In this document: one piece after another, positions 26,670-35,741 of the stretch | Layout of the letters: each line of letters starts with the position of its first letter | Position numbering within the stretch: position 1 is the first letter of the stretch | Assembly: GCA_902363335.1 (NCBI GenBank) | Contig: CABIZV010000002.1 | Location: 372,001-436,000 of the forward strand | DNA: 64,000 nt | Direction: 5' to 3' | Origin: Enterobacteriaceae bacterium | Lineage (GTDB): Bacteria > Pseudomonadota > Gammaproteobacteria > Enterobacterales > Enterobacteriaceae | The notes under the pieces: generated by a model | What the model saw: the letters and a program-made list of their open reading frames with translations, nothing else | Databases searched by the model: none | What the model was told of the DNA's origin: nothing | Position numbers and translations under genes: made by a program

Positions 26670-26754
26670 TGGTGCGGGAGGCGAGACTTGAACTCGCACA
26701 CCTTGCGGCGCTAGAACCTAAATCTAGTGCGTCTACCAATTTCGCCACTCCCGC
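26670..26754 (-). tRNA. leuW: tRNA-Leu (TAG)
   Basis: 85 nt with CCA at 26670-26672, anticodon TAG at 26718-26720 and a long variable arm as in all tRNA-Leu. The anticodon stem is CTAGA/TCTAG. Confidence 0.97.
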
Positions 26755-26763
26755 AAAAAAAGA

Positions 26764-26840
26764 TGGTGGCTACGACGGGATTCGAACCTGTGACCCCATC
26801 ATTATGAGTGATGTGCTCTAACCAACTGAGCTACGTAGCC
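26764..26840 (-). tRNA. metT: Elongator tRNA-Met (CAT), first gene of the operon
   Basis: 77 nt with CCA at 26764-26766 and anticodon CAT at 26804-26806. It lies about 41 bp from the -10 element of the operon promoter. Confidence 0.97.
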
Positions 26841-26880
26841 ATCTTTTTTCTCGCGTTACCTTATCGGCGTTGCGGGGCGC

Positions 26881-26909
26881 ATTATGCTTATTGAGCCTAA
26901 TACCGTCAA
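26881..26909 (-). promoter_or_regulatory. Promoter of the tRNA operon
   Basis: On the minus strand TTGACG (26904-26909) is followed after 17 bases by CATAAT (26881-26886). The next bases, gcgccccgc, form a GC-rich discriminator, the mark of stringently controlled stable-RNA promoters. Confidence 0.85.
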
Positions 26910-27025
26910 CACCTTTTTCAATGAAATTCACTGGAATGTGACTGTTTGGTTAGGTTGCGAACAGCCTGGCGTAATATTCGGCAATTATTGGTGGTTTTAC
27001 GTTATCAATGCGTATGACACGGCAA

Positions 27026-27056
27026 ATAAAAAAAGCCCCTATATCATTATAGGGGC
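27026..27056 (-). terminator. Intrinsic terminator of asnB
   Basis: The stem gcccctat / ataggggc (27035-27042 and 27049-27056) is followed on the minus strand by seven or more T residues. It lies 25 bp past the asnB stop codon. Confidence 0.92.
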
Positions 27057-27081
27057 CTGAAAACGAAAGTGACTTATAGAC

Positions 27082-28746
27082 TTATTGATACGCGGACTGA
27101 TGCACGCCTACCGCACGTCCTGACGGATCGTCCATGTTTTTAAACGCTTCATCCCACTCAATCGCTTTTGCAGAAGAACATGCGACGGACGGGCCGCCCG
27201 GCACACATTCCGCGGCGCTTGGCACAGGGAACAGCTCTTCAAAGATTTCGCGGTACAGATAGCCTTCTTTTGACGTTGGCGTGTTGTACGGGAAGCGGAA
27301 GTGCGCGGTTTCCAGCTGCTGATCGGTCACCTGTTTTGCCGCCACTTCTTTTAATGTATCAATCCAGCTATAGCCCACGCCGTCGGAGAACTGCTCCTTC
27401 TGACGCCATGCCACGCTTGCTGGCAGATAAGACTCGAAGCACTCGCGCAGCACGTGTTTTTCCATTTTGCCGTTGCCGCACATTTTATCCTGCGGGTTGA
27501 TGCGCATGGCCACGTCGAGGAATTTTTTATCCAGGAACGGAACGCGTGCTTCTACACCCCAGGCGGACATTGCTTTGTTCGCGCGGGCGCAGTCGTACAT
27601 ATGCAGCGCCTGCAGCTTACGGACGGTCTCTTCGTGTAGCTCTTTAGCGTTTGGCGCTTTGTGGAAGTACAGATAGCCGCCAAACACCTCATCAGAACCT
27701 TCACCGGACAGCACCATCTTGATGCCCATCGCTTTGATTTTACGCGACATCAGATACATCGGCGTGGAGGCGCGGATAGTCGTCACGTCGTAGGTTTCGA
27801 TGTGATAAATCACATCACGAATCGCATCCAGACCTTCCTGCACGGTGAAATGAATTTCGTGGTGCACGGTACCGAGGTGGTTTGCGACTTCCTGCGCGGC
27901 TTTCAGGTCAGGTGAACCCTCCAGGCCGACGGCGAAGGAGTGCAGCTGCGGCCACCAGGCTTCTGAACGCTCCTGATCTTCTACACGACGCGCGGCGTAT
28001 TTTTTGGTGATAGCCGAGATAACGGAAGAATCCAGACCGCCGGACAACAACACGCCGTAAGGTACGTCGGACATCAGGTGGCTTTTCACGGAATCTTCCA
28101 GCGCCTGACGCAGTTCGTTTTTGTCGGTCACGTTGTCTTTCACCGCGTCGTAGTCAAACCAGTCGCGTTGATAGTACTGACGGATTTCACCGTCTTTGCT
28201 CCACAGGTAGCTGCCTGCCGGGAATTCCTGAATGGTGCGGCAAACCGGCGTCAGGGCTTTCATTTCAGATGCCACGTAGAAGTTACCGAATTCGTCATGC
28301 CCCATATACAGCGGGATAATACCGATGTGGTCGCGGCCAATCAGGTAAGCGTCTTTTTCGCTGTCGTACAGTGCGAACGCAAACATTCCTTCCAGTTCGT
28401 CAAGGAACTCCGGCCCTTTTTCCTGATACAGTGCGAGGATCACTTCGCAGTCTGAACCGGTCTGGAATTGATAGCGGTCAGCGTATTCAGCGCGCAGCGC
28501 TTGATGGTTGTAGATTTCACCGTTAACGGCCAGAGCGTGCGTTTTCTTTTCGTTATACAGCGGCTGGGCACCGGCGTTGACGTCAACAATCGATAAGCGT
28601 TCGTGCGCCAGAATCGCTTTATCACAGGCGTAGACACCGGACCAGTCCGGGCCACGGTGGCGCATCAGGCGGGAAAGCTCCAGCGCTTTTTTACGCAGCT
28701 CGCCCGCGTCAGTTTTAATATCCAGTACACCGAAAATAGAACACAT
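27082..28746 (-). CDS. asnB: Asparagine synthetase B (glutamine-hydrolysing)
   Basis: 554 residues (same as E. coli). After Met removal, Cys2 of MCSIFGVLD is the N-terminal nucleophile of the glutaminase domain. The synthetase domain has the pyrophosphate loop LLSGGLDSSV (near residue 230). The enzyme makes asparagine from aspartate, ATP and glutamine in the cytoplasm. It is flanked by the tRNA operon downstream and by the KdgM-type porin gene upstream. In E. coli K-12, nagD is the upstream neighbour instead. Confidence 0.97.
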   Translation of the reverse strand: MCSIFGVLDIKTDAGELRKKALELSRLMRHRGPDWSGVYACDKAILAHERLSIVDVNAGAQPLYNEKKTHALAVNGEIYNHQALRAEYADRYQFQTGSDCEVILALYQEKGPEFLDELEGMFAFALYDSEKDAYLIGRDHIGIIPLYMGHDEFGNFYVASEMKALTPVCRTIQEFPAGSYLWSKDGEIRQYYQRDWFDYDAVKDNVTDKNELRQALEDSVKSHLMSDVPYGVLLSGGLDSSVISAITKKYAARRVEDQERSEAWWPQLHSFAVGLEGSPDLKAAQEVANHLGTVHHEIHFTVQEGLDAIRDVIYHIETYDVTTIRASTPMYLMSRKIKAMGIKMVLSGEGSDEVFGGYLYFHKAPNAKELHEETVRKLQALHMYDCARANKAMSAWGVEARVPFLDKKFLDVAMRINPQDKMCGNGKMEKHVLRECFESYLPASVAWRQKEQFSDGVGYSWIDTLKEVAAKQVTDQQLETAHFRFPYNTPTSKEGYLYREIFEELFPVPSAAECVPGGPSVACSSAKAIEWDEAFKNMDDPSGRAVGVHQSAYQ

Positions 28747-29050
28747 AGACTTCTCCGTTAACCCTGTAATGTTGTGCAGTATTGTTGTGTGGCGCTGCGC
28801 TCTCGCAGTGCCTTTGCATAACTAAAAAAATGCCGTAAAGGGACAAGGGGCGCAAGGCTTTTTCAGGGGTTTTAAGAAAAAATTCAATAGGTGTTGTTGA
28901 ATACTAAAAAATACGTATGCGAAACCTTCTGTTATTGATGAATCGTTAATATAAAGCGTTTTTTTTTAATGATTCAACTTCATTATTGTTTCTGGACTCC
29001 CGCAGACGTTAACCTACGGGGATACGGGGGACTAATCTACGCCAAACATT
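28747..29050. other. Gene-free gap upstream of asnB
   Basis: About 300 AT-rich bases lie between the asnB start and the hairpin of the porin gene. They should hold the asnB promoter on the minus strand. There is an A/T block around 28895-28985. I see no open frame or RNA gene. Confidence 0.6.
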
Positions 29051-29071
29051 CCGGCGGCCCATGGCCGCCGG
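29051..29071 (-). terminator. Hairpin after the KdgM-type porin gene
   Basis: The arms ccggcggcc and ggccgccgg pair perfectly over 9 bp around CAT, 10 bp past the stop codon. No long T-run follows, so this is either a weak terminator or an RNA 3'-end stabiliser. Confidence 0.6.
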
Positions 29072-29081
29072 GTGTTAGCAG

Positions 29082-29786
29082 TCAGAAGTGATAGAACACA
29101 CCAACACGCACTCGATTTTCATCGTCGCCATTACCGGCTTTATCCAGGTAAGCAACATCAAAGTACGGTGTGAAATGCTCGTCAATTTTGTAGCTTAGTG
29201 CGACCGTGTGTTCGAAGTTCTCGGTCGAGCCATTGCCGTAGCGGAAATCGTCGTCGCGTTTATGGTAGGTAAAGTTATATTCCATCCAGATACGGTCGGT
29301 AACGTTCAGATCGGCCCAGATATTCACTTCCTGGTTAGAGTCTTCTGAATAATCTTCGTTATAGTCGAAGCTTTGATAGTTATTCTGGTTGTAACGGTAT
29401 CCCGCGATCAGCATAAAATTATCCGTTACCTGTACCCCCAGTTTTACGTAAGGGTCGAAGGCACTGCCGTTAGAGCCCCAGTTAAATACAAATCCAGGCC
29501 AGAAAAAGAGGCGTGAAGCCAATTGAATTTTATAGTTCGATTCGATTTCGTTATAGCGGTTATTAAATTCATCGAAGTGCTTACCCTGCCCAGAAGTATT
29601 TTGAATGCTAAAATAAACATCGTTATCGAGTTTCATCGCATATTCAATTTTGGTTTGGAATTGGTCACTGCCAGACATATAGGCTTCACGAAAGTTAACC
29701 CATGAGTCAGTGATCTTTACCGCATGTACAGAGGTGCTGGTAAGTGCCAAAATGACAGCAGCAGATAACATAGAAACTGTTTTCAT
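29082..29786 (-). CDS. KdgM-family outer-membrane porin for acidic oligosaccharides
   Basis: 234 residues from the ATG at 29784-29786 (an ATG three codons up is possible). A signal peptide of 22 residues ends SVHA. The mature part is rich in aromatic and acidic residues with alternating strands (NIWADLNVTDRIWMEYNFTY) and ends in aromatic HF, as expected for a small beta barrel. KdgM-like channels such as KdgM and NanC pass acidic oligosaccharides (oligogalacturonate, sialic acid). Its place behind a GPH symporter and a GH67 glucuronidase suggests that aldouronic oligosaccharides are the cargo here. The family call is firm; the substrate is inferred. Confidence 0.85.
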   Translation of the reverse strand: MKTVSMLSAAVILALTSTSVHAVKITDSWVNFREAYMSGSDQFQTKIEYAMKLDNDVYFSIQNTSGQGKHFDEFNNRYNEIESNYKIQLASRLFFWPGFVFNWGSNGSAFDPYVKLGVQVTDNFMLIAGYRYNQNNYQSFDYNEDYSEDSNQEVNIWADLNVTDRIWMEYNFTYHKRDDDFRYGNGSTENFEHTVALSYKIDEHFTPYFDVAYLDKAGNGDDENRVRVGVFYHF

Positions 29787-29854
29787 GTGATTCATCCATT
29801 CTTAATTTGAATTATATTTCCGATACGGCTGAATTCGGCTAAGACGTTCTGGTG

Positions 29855-31327
29855 TTATTTTTCGGGCCACAGTTTTTCGTGCGGAATCCCGGTCAGGGTA
29901 TGCAGTACGGCTTTGGTCTGCGGGTCGGTATCTGCTAATGAACCTCCGTTTTTCAAACGTGCGATTTCATCTTTAACAATCTGATGGTTTTCTTTTGATA
30001 ATTTGAAACGGAAAGCAATCACGGTGCTTATCAGCAGCAAGAGCACGTTGCCAAAGAAAAACAGCGCCGTAATGCCGTGTATGGTAGTGACCGTCTGGGT
30101 AGTGCTGGCCGCATCAAAGTGGACAAACTGCAAGACAACGCCAATCAGCATTCCGGCAAGCGCTGAAGTACTTTTCCTTGCTAGCGTCATCACCCCGGCG
30201 AAAACCCCTTCGCGACGTTGGCGGGTGACTAGTTCGTCGACATCTGGAATGAACGGATAAATATTCCAGATAATGTAGACATACCCGCCCTTAAAGAACT
30301 GATAGACCAACGAAGTGGCGTACAGGAGGGGAAGCATTAGCAGTGGTTTCCAGAAATAGAAACCGGAGAAGACAAAGAAGCACAGCATGCTGATGGTCAG
30401 ACAGATCCGTAAGGTCCAGGTTTGCCCGTAACGGATGACCATCCACGCCATTAACGCATTGCTCCAGCCGGTGAGGAAAACACCAACGGCCAGCAGGTTA
30501 GAGGCCATGATGGAGTTGCTGTTGAGCGAATAAATCACAAAATAGATAAAAACGGTGTAGAAAAGATCGAGCGAAGTAAACGACAACACATACATGGTGA
30601 TGTGCTGGCGAAAACAGCGCACGCGCAGCGTAGAAGCCATATCGGTGAAGATATGTTTGAGGCTAAATCCTCGGACTTTGGTGGGGAGGTCGTCGACCTT
30701 CTCCTGTTTACGCTCCCAGGTGGTAGACCAGGTTATCAGCAGGGCAAACATAAAAATAATCGAGAAAATCACACCATTGATAAAGAATACTTTACTGTCA
30801 GAAGTGCCAAAATGTTCAAATAACCGCCCGGGCAAGAAGGTGGCAAGCCAGGTGCTAAAGCCGCCAAAGAACAGCCGAGTTGCTGACAGAATGCTACGTT
30901 GCTTGTAGTCGTCGGTCATTTCTGACGCCAGCGTTTCCCAGGGAATAATCACCAAGGCGGCCACAATCTCAATGGAGATATAAATCACCAGGTAATAGAA
31001 GTAGGGCATGCCGGGGATCCACAACAGTGAATAAACATAAACCAGCACGGCTCCTAAGAGCAGAAACATACGCCGACGGCCAAAGCGTCGGGCAAGGCGG
31101 GTGTTACCAATATTGTCGGTCAGGTAGCCCACACACGGGCTAACAAAAGTATCGATAATTTTGGCAATAAAGAGAATAGAGCCCGCTTGAATGGGCGTTA
31201 ATCCAGAAAAGTTAGTAAAGAAATACATGAGCCAGGCAGCAACAATGGCAAATGCACCGCTGGAAAAAAGATCGGTCATACCATAACCGATATAGGTTTT
31301 GATTTTAATAGGCACAGGGGCGCTCAT
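29855..31327 (-). CDS. GPH-family glycoside/hexuronide:cation symporter
   Basis: 490 residues with about 12 membrane segments, beginning MSAPVPIKIKTYIGYG. It is a member of the MFS-like glycoside-pentoside-hexuronide family (like YicJ, YagG and XynP). The family loop motif after helix 2 is DTFVSPCVGYLTDN, followed by RRFGRRRMFLLLGA. GGAG lies 8 bases before the ATG at 31325-31327; an in-frame ATG eight codons up lacks such a site. It is encoded between the GH67 enzyme and the porin, so it should carry short acidic xylo-oligosaccharides across the inner membrane. The precise substrate cannot be read from sequence. Confidence 0.85.
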   Translation of the reverse strand: MSAPVPIKIKTYIGYGMTDLFSSGAFAIVAAWLMYFFTNFSGLTPIQAGSILFIAKIIDTFVSPCVGYLTDNIGNTRLARRFGRRRMFLLLGAVLVYVYSLLWIPGMPYFYYLVIYISIEIVAALVIIPWETLASEMTDDYKQRSILSATRLFFGGFSTWLATFLPGRLFEHFGTSDSKVFFINGVIFSIIFMFALLITWSTTWERKQEKVDDLPTKVRGFSLKHIFTDMASTLRVRCFRQHITMYVLSFTSLDLFYTVFIYFVIYSLNSNSIMASNLLAVGVFLTGWSNALMAWMVIRYGQTWTLRICLTISMLCFFVFSGFYFWKPLLMLPLLYATSLVYQFFKGGYVYIIWNIYPFIPDVDELVTRQRREGVFAGVMTLARKSTSALAGMLIGVVLQFVHFDAASTTQTVTTIHGITALFFFGNVLLLLISTVIAFRFKLSKENHQIVKDEIARLKNGGSLADTDPQTKAVLHTLTGIPHEKLWPEK

Positions 31328-31398
31328 AGGATATCTCCAGAAATATACCATATAGTTATGCTGGTGGTTTATATGCCACCAGCTGAAACATTTATTTG

Positions 31399-33414
31399 TT
31401 AGGGATAAATATTTCTATTACGAGAGTCTTTAATTCCTGATTTGCGGTAGAAGTAAGTATTAATTTGATCTCGCCAGGCCTCCGCATTATTAAGTTGTCT
31501 ATTAAAACGTTGCGTTACCTCTGCAAACACTTCCTCTGGAATATTGTCATCGGTGACGAGTTCGGCCCATTGCTGAATATATTCCTTAACCTGAAGTACA
31601 CCATTGAAGTGACTGTCGTAAATATGCTGTATTACCGTTTTCCCGGAGGGTAATACGTGTCGATATTTTAAGTGATGGAAGAACAGCAGAAGCTCTTGTG
31701 GGCAGCGATTCGGGTTGTTATACATCTGGCAGTTGAGCGGATGGTACTGTTTAACATAGCCTGTACCGCTGGTGTGCGTGCGGTCAACGCCCAGACCATA
31801 GCGGTTGGCGTAATGATAGGTTCCCCAACTGTCATACTCATAGCCGTCGATGGATGGGCTGTAGTGGTAATGAGGCTGCACCATCCAGCCGACACCTAGC
31901 GGTGCGGTATAGTTTTCATAAACCAACCAACTGCTGAGCAGCATATGGCTAACCGTTTCCACCGTTTTCGGAGCATCAGACAGCGACAGCCTGCACCATT
32001 CTTCTGCCAACTCTCGCTCATCAACATCAGGCTGCCAAAGCAGACGGCCGTAACCATACAAATTGGCTTGTGCCAACGGGTTGCCGGTCCAGAATTCGCT
32101 ATCGCCGACGTTAACCACTGCGGTAATGCCGCTGTGCTGCATGCTATGTTGGCTACACTTTCCGGCCAGAATATCGCTAATGAGCGCATCGTTGCGTCCG
32201 GGCTGTGTATCAAAACTAAGAATCGATTTCCAAAACGGTATCAACCAACAAAGATCGATTTGCTGACCGGTATATTCTTGCGTTATCTGGAGTTCCATCA
32301 CCTTGTTGGTATTGGGCATCGCCCCCAGTAACGGTGAAACCGGTTCGCGTACCTGAAAATCCATCGGCCCGTTTTTAATCTGCAAAATGACGTTGTCATC
32401 GAACTGACCGTCTAACGGCGCGAAGTGATCCCAGGCAGCTTTTGCGCGATCGGTGCTGCGGTCATACCATTTTTGCTGGCAGTTATAGACGAAGCAGCGC
32501 CAGTACAGCAGCCCGCCGTAACCTGCTAATGTTCTCGCCAGCATATTGGCGCCATCGGCGTGGGTGCGCTGATAGGTAAACGGGCCGGGGCGGTGTTCTG
32601 AATCGGCTTTGACCACATAACCGCCGAAGTCAGGAATATGCTGATAAATCTGTGTGGCGCGCTGTTGCCACCAGGCAATAACCCGTGGGTCAAACGGATC
32701 GGCGGTGCTGAGATCGCCTGTTTCCATCGGGGCGGCATAATTAACGCTCAGGAAAAGCCGGATGGCATAGCGGCGGAAAATCGCTGCGATTTTAGCAACC
32801 TCCGGGAGCAGGCGGTCGCTTATCAGGCCGGTTTCATGATGATGCACGTTAACGTTATTGATGGTCAGGGCATTAATGCCAACGCTTGCCAGCAAGCGGG
32901 CATATTGATGCAGACGAGATGTGTCGTAGTTAATTTTATTTTCAGAGAAGAAAAATGACCGCCCGGCATATCCGCGTTCAATTGAACCATCCATGTTATC
33001 CCAGTGATTAATCATGCGAATAGGGAATGCCGGTATTTCCCTTTTAATATTACCCATTGTAGGCGTGGTTTTATCCCGTAAAAGGTGAAACCAGGCGTAA
33101 AGCAAGCCTGACCAGCCACTTGCCCTGAGCGTAATTGTATTGTGTTGATAAACAATGGAATAGGCTTCGTGCGATGGATTATTCTGGTTTTCAGGCTTCA
33201 GAAGAAAACATAATGAAGCCTCTTTGGCTGGGGCAAGAATCATACTGTTATTAGTTAATTGATTAATCTCTAATAACAGTGTCTCGCGAATATCGCTTAT
33301 ATCCTCAGGCAGGTGGACGCTCATTAAATAAGGTTTGAGCCACGTATCCTCCAGGCTGTTGGGTAGCCAACAACTTGATGGAGCTTGCTTACTCGCTTTC
33401 AGGCTTGCTTTCAT
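31399..33414 (-). CDS. GH67 alpha-glucuronidase (cytoplasmic)
   Basis: 671 residues without a signal peptide. The family 67 core is clear: HWDNMDGSIERGYAGRSFF, then VVKADSEHRPGPFTYQRTHA carrying the acid Glu. The pair of bases follows: Asp in QIKNGPMDFQVREP and Glu in ELQITQEYTG. These three correspond to Glu292, Asp365 and Glu393 of the Cellvibrio enzyme. The family removes 4-O-methyl-glucuronic acid from the non-reducing end xylose of short xylo-oligosaccharides. A ribosome site GAGGG stands before the ATG. It is the first gene of a three-gene minus-strand run; no xylosidase or regulator is next to it. Confidence 0.9.
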   Translation of the reverse strand: MKASLKASKQAPSSCWLPNSLEDTWLKPYLMSVHLPEDISDIRETLLLEINQLTNNSMILAPAKEASLCFLLKPENQNNPSHEAYSIVYQHNTITLRASGWSGLLYAWFHLLRDKTTPTMGNIKREIPAFPIRMINHWDNMDGSIERGYAGRSFFFSENKINYDTSRLHQYARLLASVGINALTINNVNVHHHETGLISDRLLPEVAKIAAIFRRYAIRLFLSVNYAAPMETGDLSTADPFDPRVIAWWQQRATQIYQHIPDFGGYVVKADSEHRPGPFTYQRTHADGANMLARTLAGYGGLLYWRCFVYNCQQKWYDRSTDRAKAAWDHFAPLDGQFDDNVILQIKNGPMDFQVREPVSPLLGAMPNTNKVMELQITQEYTGQQIDLCWLIPFWKSILSFDTQPGRNDALISDILAGKCSQHSMQHSGITAVVNVGDSEFWTGNPLAQANLYGYGRLLWQPDVDERELAEEWCRLSLSDAPKTVETVSHMLLSSWLVYENYTAPLGVGWMVQPHYHYSPSIDGYEYDSWGTYHYANRYGLGVDRTHTSGTGYVKQYHPLNCQMYNNPNRCPQELLLFFHHLKYRHVLPSGKTVIQHIYDSHFNGVLQVKEYIQQWAELVTDDNIPEEVFAEVTQRFNRQLNNAEAWRDQINTYFYRKSGIKDSRNRNIYP

Positions 33415-33635
33415 TACTAACCCTCAATTGTGCCATACAAGTATTTTTGATGAGGGTAATGACCGATTAAAAAGAAATCTATTGTTAAAATTATCAGCGG
33501 GTTTATGAGAATTCCTTTTTCCCTAGTGGATCACATTTTTAATCGTGGCGAGGTGAATATTATGACGTGAGTGTTATATAGGCAGAAGGGCCGGCGGAGT
33601 AGTATTCAGAATATCTATTTTTCTTTCTTTATGAT

Positions 33636-33676
33636 TGGGTTGATAAATATATCTGGCTGACATATTTATCAACCCA
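33636..33676. promoter_or_regulatory. 15-bp perfect inverted repeat between nagD and the GH67 gene
   Basis: The arms 33636-33650 (tgggttgataaatat) and 33662-33676 are exact reverse complements around an 11-base loop, 16 bp past the nagD stop codon. No T-run follows on either strand. It may be an operator for the GH67 operon or a nagD 3' hairpin. The remainder of this 277-bp gap is AT-rich and should hold the GH67 operon promoter. Confidence 0.55.
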
Positions 33677-33691
33677 TATGCGCTGAGGGAT

Positions 33692-34444
33692 TTAGATTAC
33701 ATCGATTTCCGCAACGGATGGGTAAATCCATGAAGGTCTGAACGGCATATTATCGATGTCGTCAACGGTAGAAACACCGGAAAGCACCAGAATCGTCTCC
33801 AGGCCTGCCTGGAAACCCGCCAGAATATCGGTGCGCAGGTTGTCGCCCACAATAACCGTCTGCTCTGAGTGCGCCTGCATTTTATTGAGTGCTGCGCGGA
33901 TGATCCACGGGCTTGGCTTGCCAACGACAAATGGCTTACGGCCGGAAATTTTTTCGATACCGGCGCACAGTGCGCCACAGGCTGGGTAATAGCCGCGGCC
34001 GTGCGTATCCGGGTTCGTGGCGATAAAGCGCGCACCATTCGCCACGAAAAATGCCGCCTTGTGCATCATATCCCAGTTAAATGAGCGAGTTTCGCCAACG
34101 ATAACGAAGTCAGGGTTGACGTCAGTAATCGTGAAGCCGGCTTTATAAAGCTCGTGAATCAATGCGCCTTCGCCGACCACGTACGCTTTTTTGCCTTCCT
34201 GGCGACGCAGGAAATCGGCTGTTGCCATGGCGGAGGTATAAAACACGCTGTCTGGCACGTCGATGCCAGCGGTGGCGAAGCGGTTCGCCAAATCCTGACC
34301 CGTCTGTGAAGGGTAGTTGGTCAGACAGAGAAACGGCATACCTTTTTCCAGTATGCGGGCGACGAATTCCGCCGCACCGGGAACGGCAACGTTGTCGTGC
34401 ATCAGCACGCCGTCAATATCACAGATTACATTCTGAATGGTCAT
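33692..34444 (-). CDS. nagD: Ribonucleotide monophosphatase NagD (HAD family)
   Basis: 250 residues (as in E. coli). The HAD motif I is CDIDGVLMHD (Asp nucleophile at residue 9), the motif II region is FLCLTNYPSQTG, and the later motif is VIVGDNLRTDILAG. It dephosphorylates UMP, GMP and other nucleotides in vitro; its role in amino-sugar use is unclear. Last gene of the nagBACD operon, 68 bp after nagC. Confidence 0.96.
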   Translation of the reverse strand: MTIQNVICDIDGVLMHDNVAVPGAAEFVARILEKGMPFLCLTNYPSQTGQDLANRFATAGIDVPDSVFYTSAMATADFLRRQEGKKAYVVGEGALIHELYKAGFTITDVNPDFVIVGETRSFNWDMMHKAAFFVANGARFIATNPDTHGRGYYPACGALCAGIEKISGRKPFVVGKPSPWIIRAALNKMQAHSEQTVIVGDNLRTDILAGFQAGLETILVLSGVSTVDDIDNMPFRPSWIYPSVAEIDVI

Positions 34445-34512
34445 GGACTACCTGGCGTTTGTTTTTAAAGAGGCGTAATTATACACGTTATCCCCGGCGT
34501 TTCCTCTTACGG

Positions 34513-35733
34513 CTAACCTTCCAGTAAATGTTGTAGCAGGATACCGTTGAGCATGGCGCGTTTGACCAGCGCAAATGCGCCAATCGCGGAGCGGTGGTCG
34601 AGGGTCGAGCGCACCACCGGCAGGTTCTTGCGAAAAGCCTTCAGAACCTGCGTGTTGATGCAGCCTTCAATGGCTGGCAGCAGGACGCGGTCAGCCTCGA
34701 TGATTTCACCGGCAATCACCACTTTCTGCGGGTTGAACAGGTTAATGGCAATAGCGATGGTTTTACCCAAATGACGGCCAACGTGCTCAATGACCTCAGT
34801 GGCCAGCGGATCGCCCTTGTTGGCGGCCTTACAAATTGATTTGATGTGGCAATCATCCAGCGTGACGCGGCTATGGTAGCCCTGCTCAAGCAGATGACGG
34901 ACGCGCTGCTCGATGGCGGCATTGGCAGCCACAGTTTCCAGACAGCCAAAGTTACCGCAGTGGCAGCGTTCGCCAAGCGGATCAACCTGGATATGCCCGA
35001 TTTCACCTACGTTGCCGTTGCGGCCAATAAATATCCGCCCGTTAGAGATGATGCCTGCGCCCGTACCGCGGTGGACACGCACCAGAATGGAGTCATCACA
35101 GTCCTGGCTTGCACCGAAGTAGTGCTCTGCCAACGCCAGACTGCGGATATCATGGCCGACAAAACAGGTGACGTTAAAGCGTTTTTGCAGCGCTTCCACC
35201 AGATGCCAGTTTTCCACCGCGATATGCGGCATATAGCGAATCACGCCGCTTTCAGGATCCACAAGCCCGGGCAAAATAACGGAGATGGCGATCAGTTCGC
35301 GGATTTTACGCTGATACGATTCAATAAACGTGGCAATGGTGTTCAGCAACGCGTGTTCCAGCGTCTCCTGGGTACGCTCAGGGAGCGGGAAGTGCTCTTC
35401 TGCGACCACTTTGCTGCTCAGGTCGTAAAGGGTGAGGGTGGTGTCGTGACGGCCAAGGCGCACGCCGATGGCGTGGAAATTGCGGGTTTCGGTAACGATT
35501 GAGATAGCGCGGCGGCCCCCGGTGGAGGCCTGCTGATCGACTTCTTTGATCAATCCGCGCTCAATAAGCTGACGCGTGATTTTCGTCACGCTGGCGGGGG
35601 CAAGCTGGCTCTGCTCGGCAATCTGAATTCGCGAGATTGGCCCATGCTGGTCAATCAGGCGGTAAACGGCCGCGCTGTTAAGCTGTTTTACGAGATCAAC
35701 ATTACCAATTTGAGCTTGTCCGCCTGATGTCAT
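34513..35733 (-). CDS. nagC: N-acetylglucosamine regulon repressor NagC
   Basis: 406 residues of the ROK family. The N-terminal winged helix-turn-helix (about residues 10-80, GPISRIQIAEQSQLAPASVT) is followed by a sugar-binding ROK domain. The zinc motif is CHCGNFGCLE. NagC represses nagE, nagBACD and chiPQ and is released by GlcNAc-6-phosphate. The gene lies 8 bp after nagA, so NagC is autoregulated with the operon. Confidence 0.97.
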   Translation of the reverse strand: MTSGGQAQIGNVDLVKQLNSAAVYRLIDQHGPISRIQIAEQSQLAPASVTKITRQLIERGLIKEVDQQASTGGRRAISIVTETRNFHAIGVRLGRHDTTLTLYDLSSKVVAEEHFPLPERTQETLEHALLNTIATFIESYQRKIRELIAISVILPGLVDPESGVIRYMPHIAVENWHLVEALQKRFNVTCFVGHDIRSLALAEHYFGASQDCDDSILVRVHRGTGAGIISNGRIFIGRNGNVGEIGHIQVDPLGERCHCGNFGCLETVAANAAIEQRVRHLLEQGYHSRVTLDDCHIKSICKAANKGDPLATEVIEHVGRHLGKTIAIAINLFNPQKVVIAGEIIEADRVLLPAIEGCINTQVLKAFRKNLPVVRSTLDHRSAIGAFALVKRAMLNGILLQHLLEG

Positions 35734-35741
35734 ACTTTCTC

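Noticed and set aside
26403..26714. Small open frames with repeated peptides across the tRNA genes
   Set aside because: They are translations of duplicated tRNA-Gln genes.
26134..26840. Regularly spaced similar blocks that resemble a repeat or CRISPR array
   Set aside because: Each block folds as a tRNA with encoded CCA, and the spacing is irregular.
33515..33545. CRP site upstream of the GH67 gene
   Set aside because: Only the half site TCACA is present (in tggatcacattt); the left half does not match.
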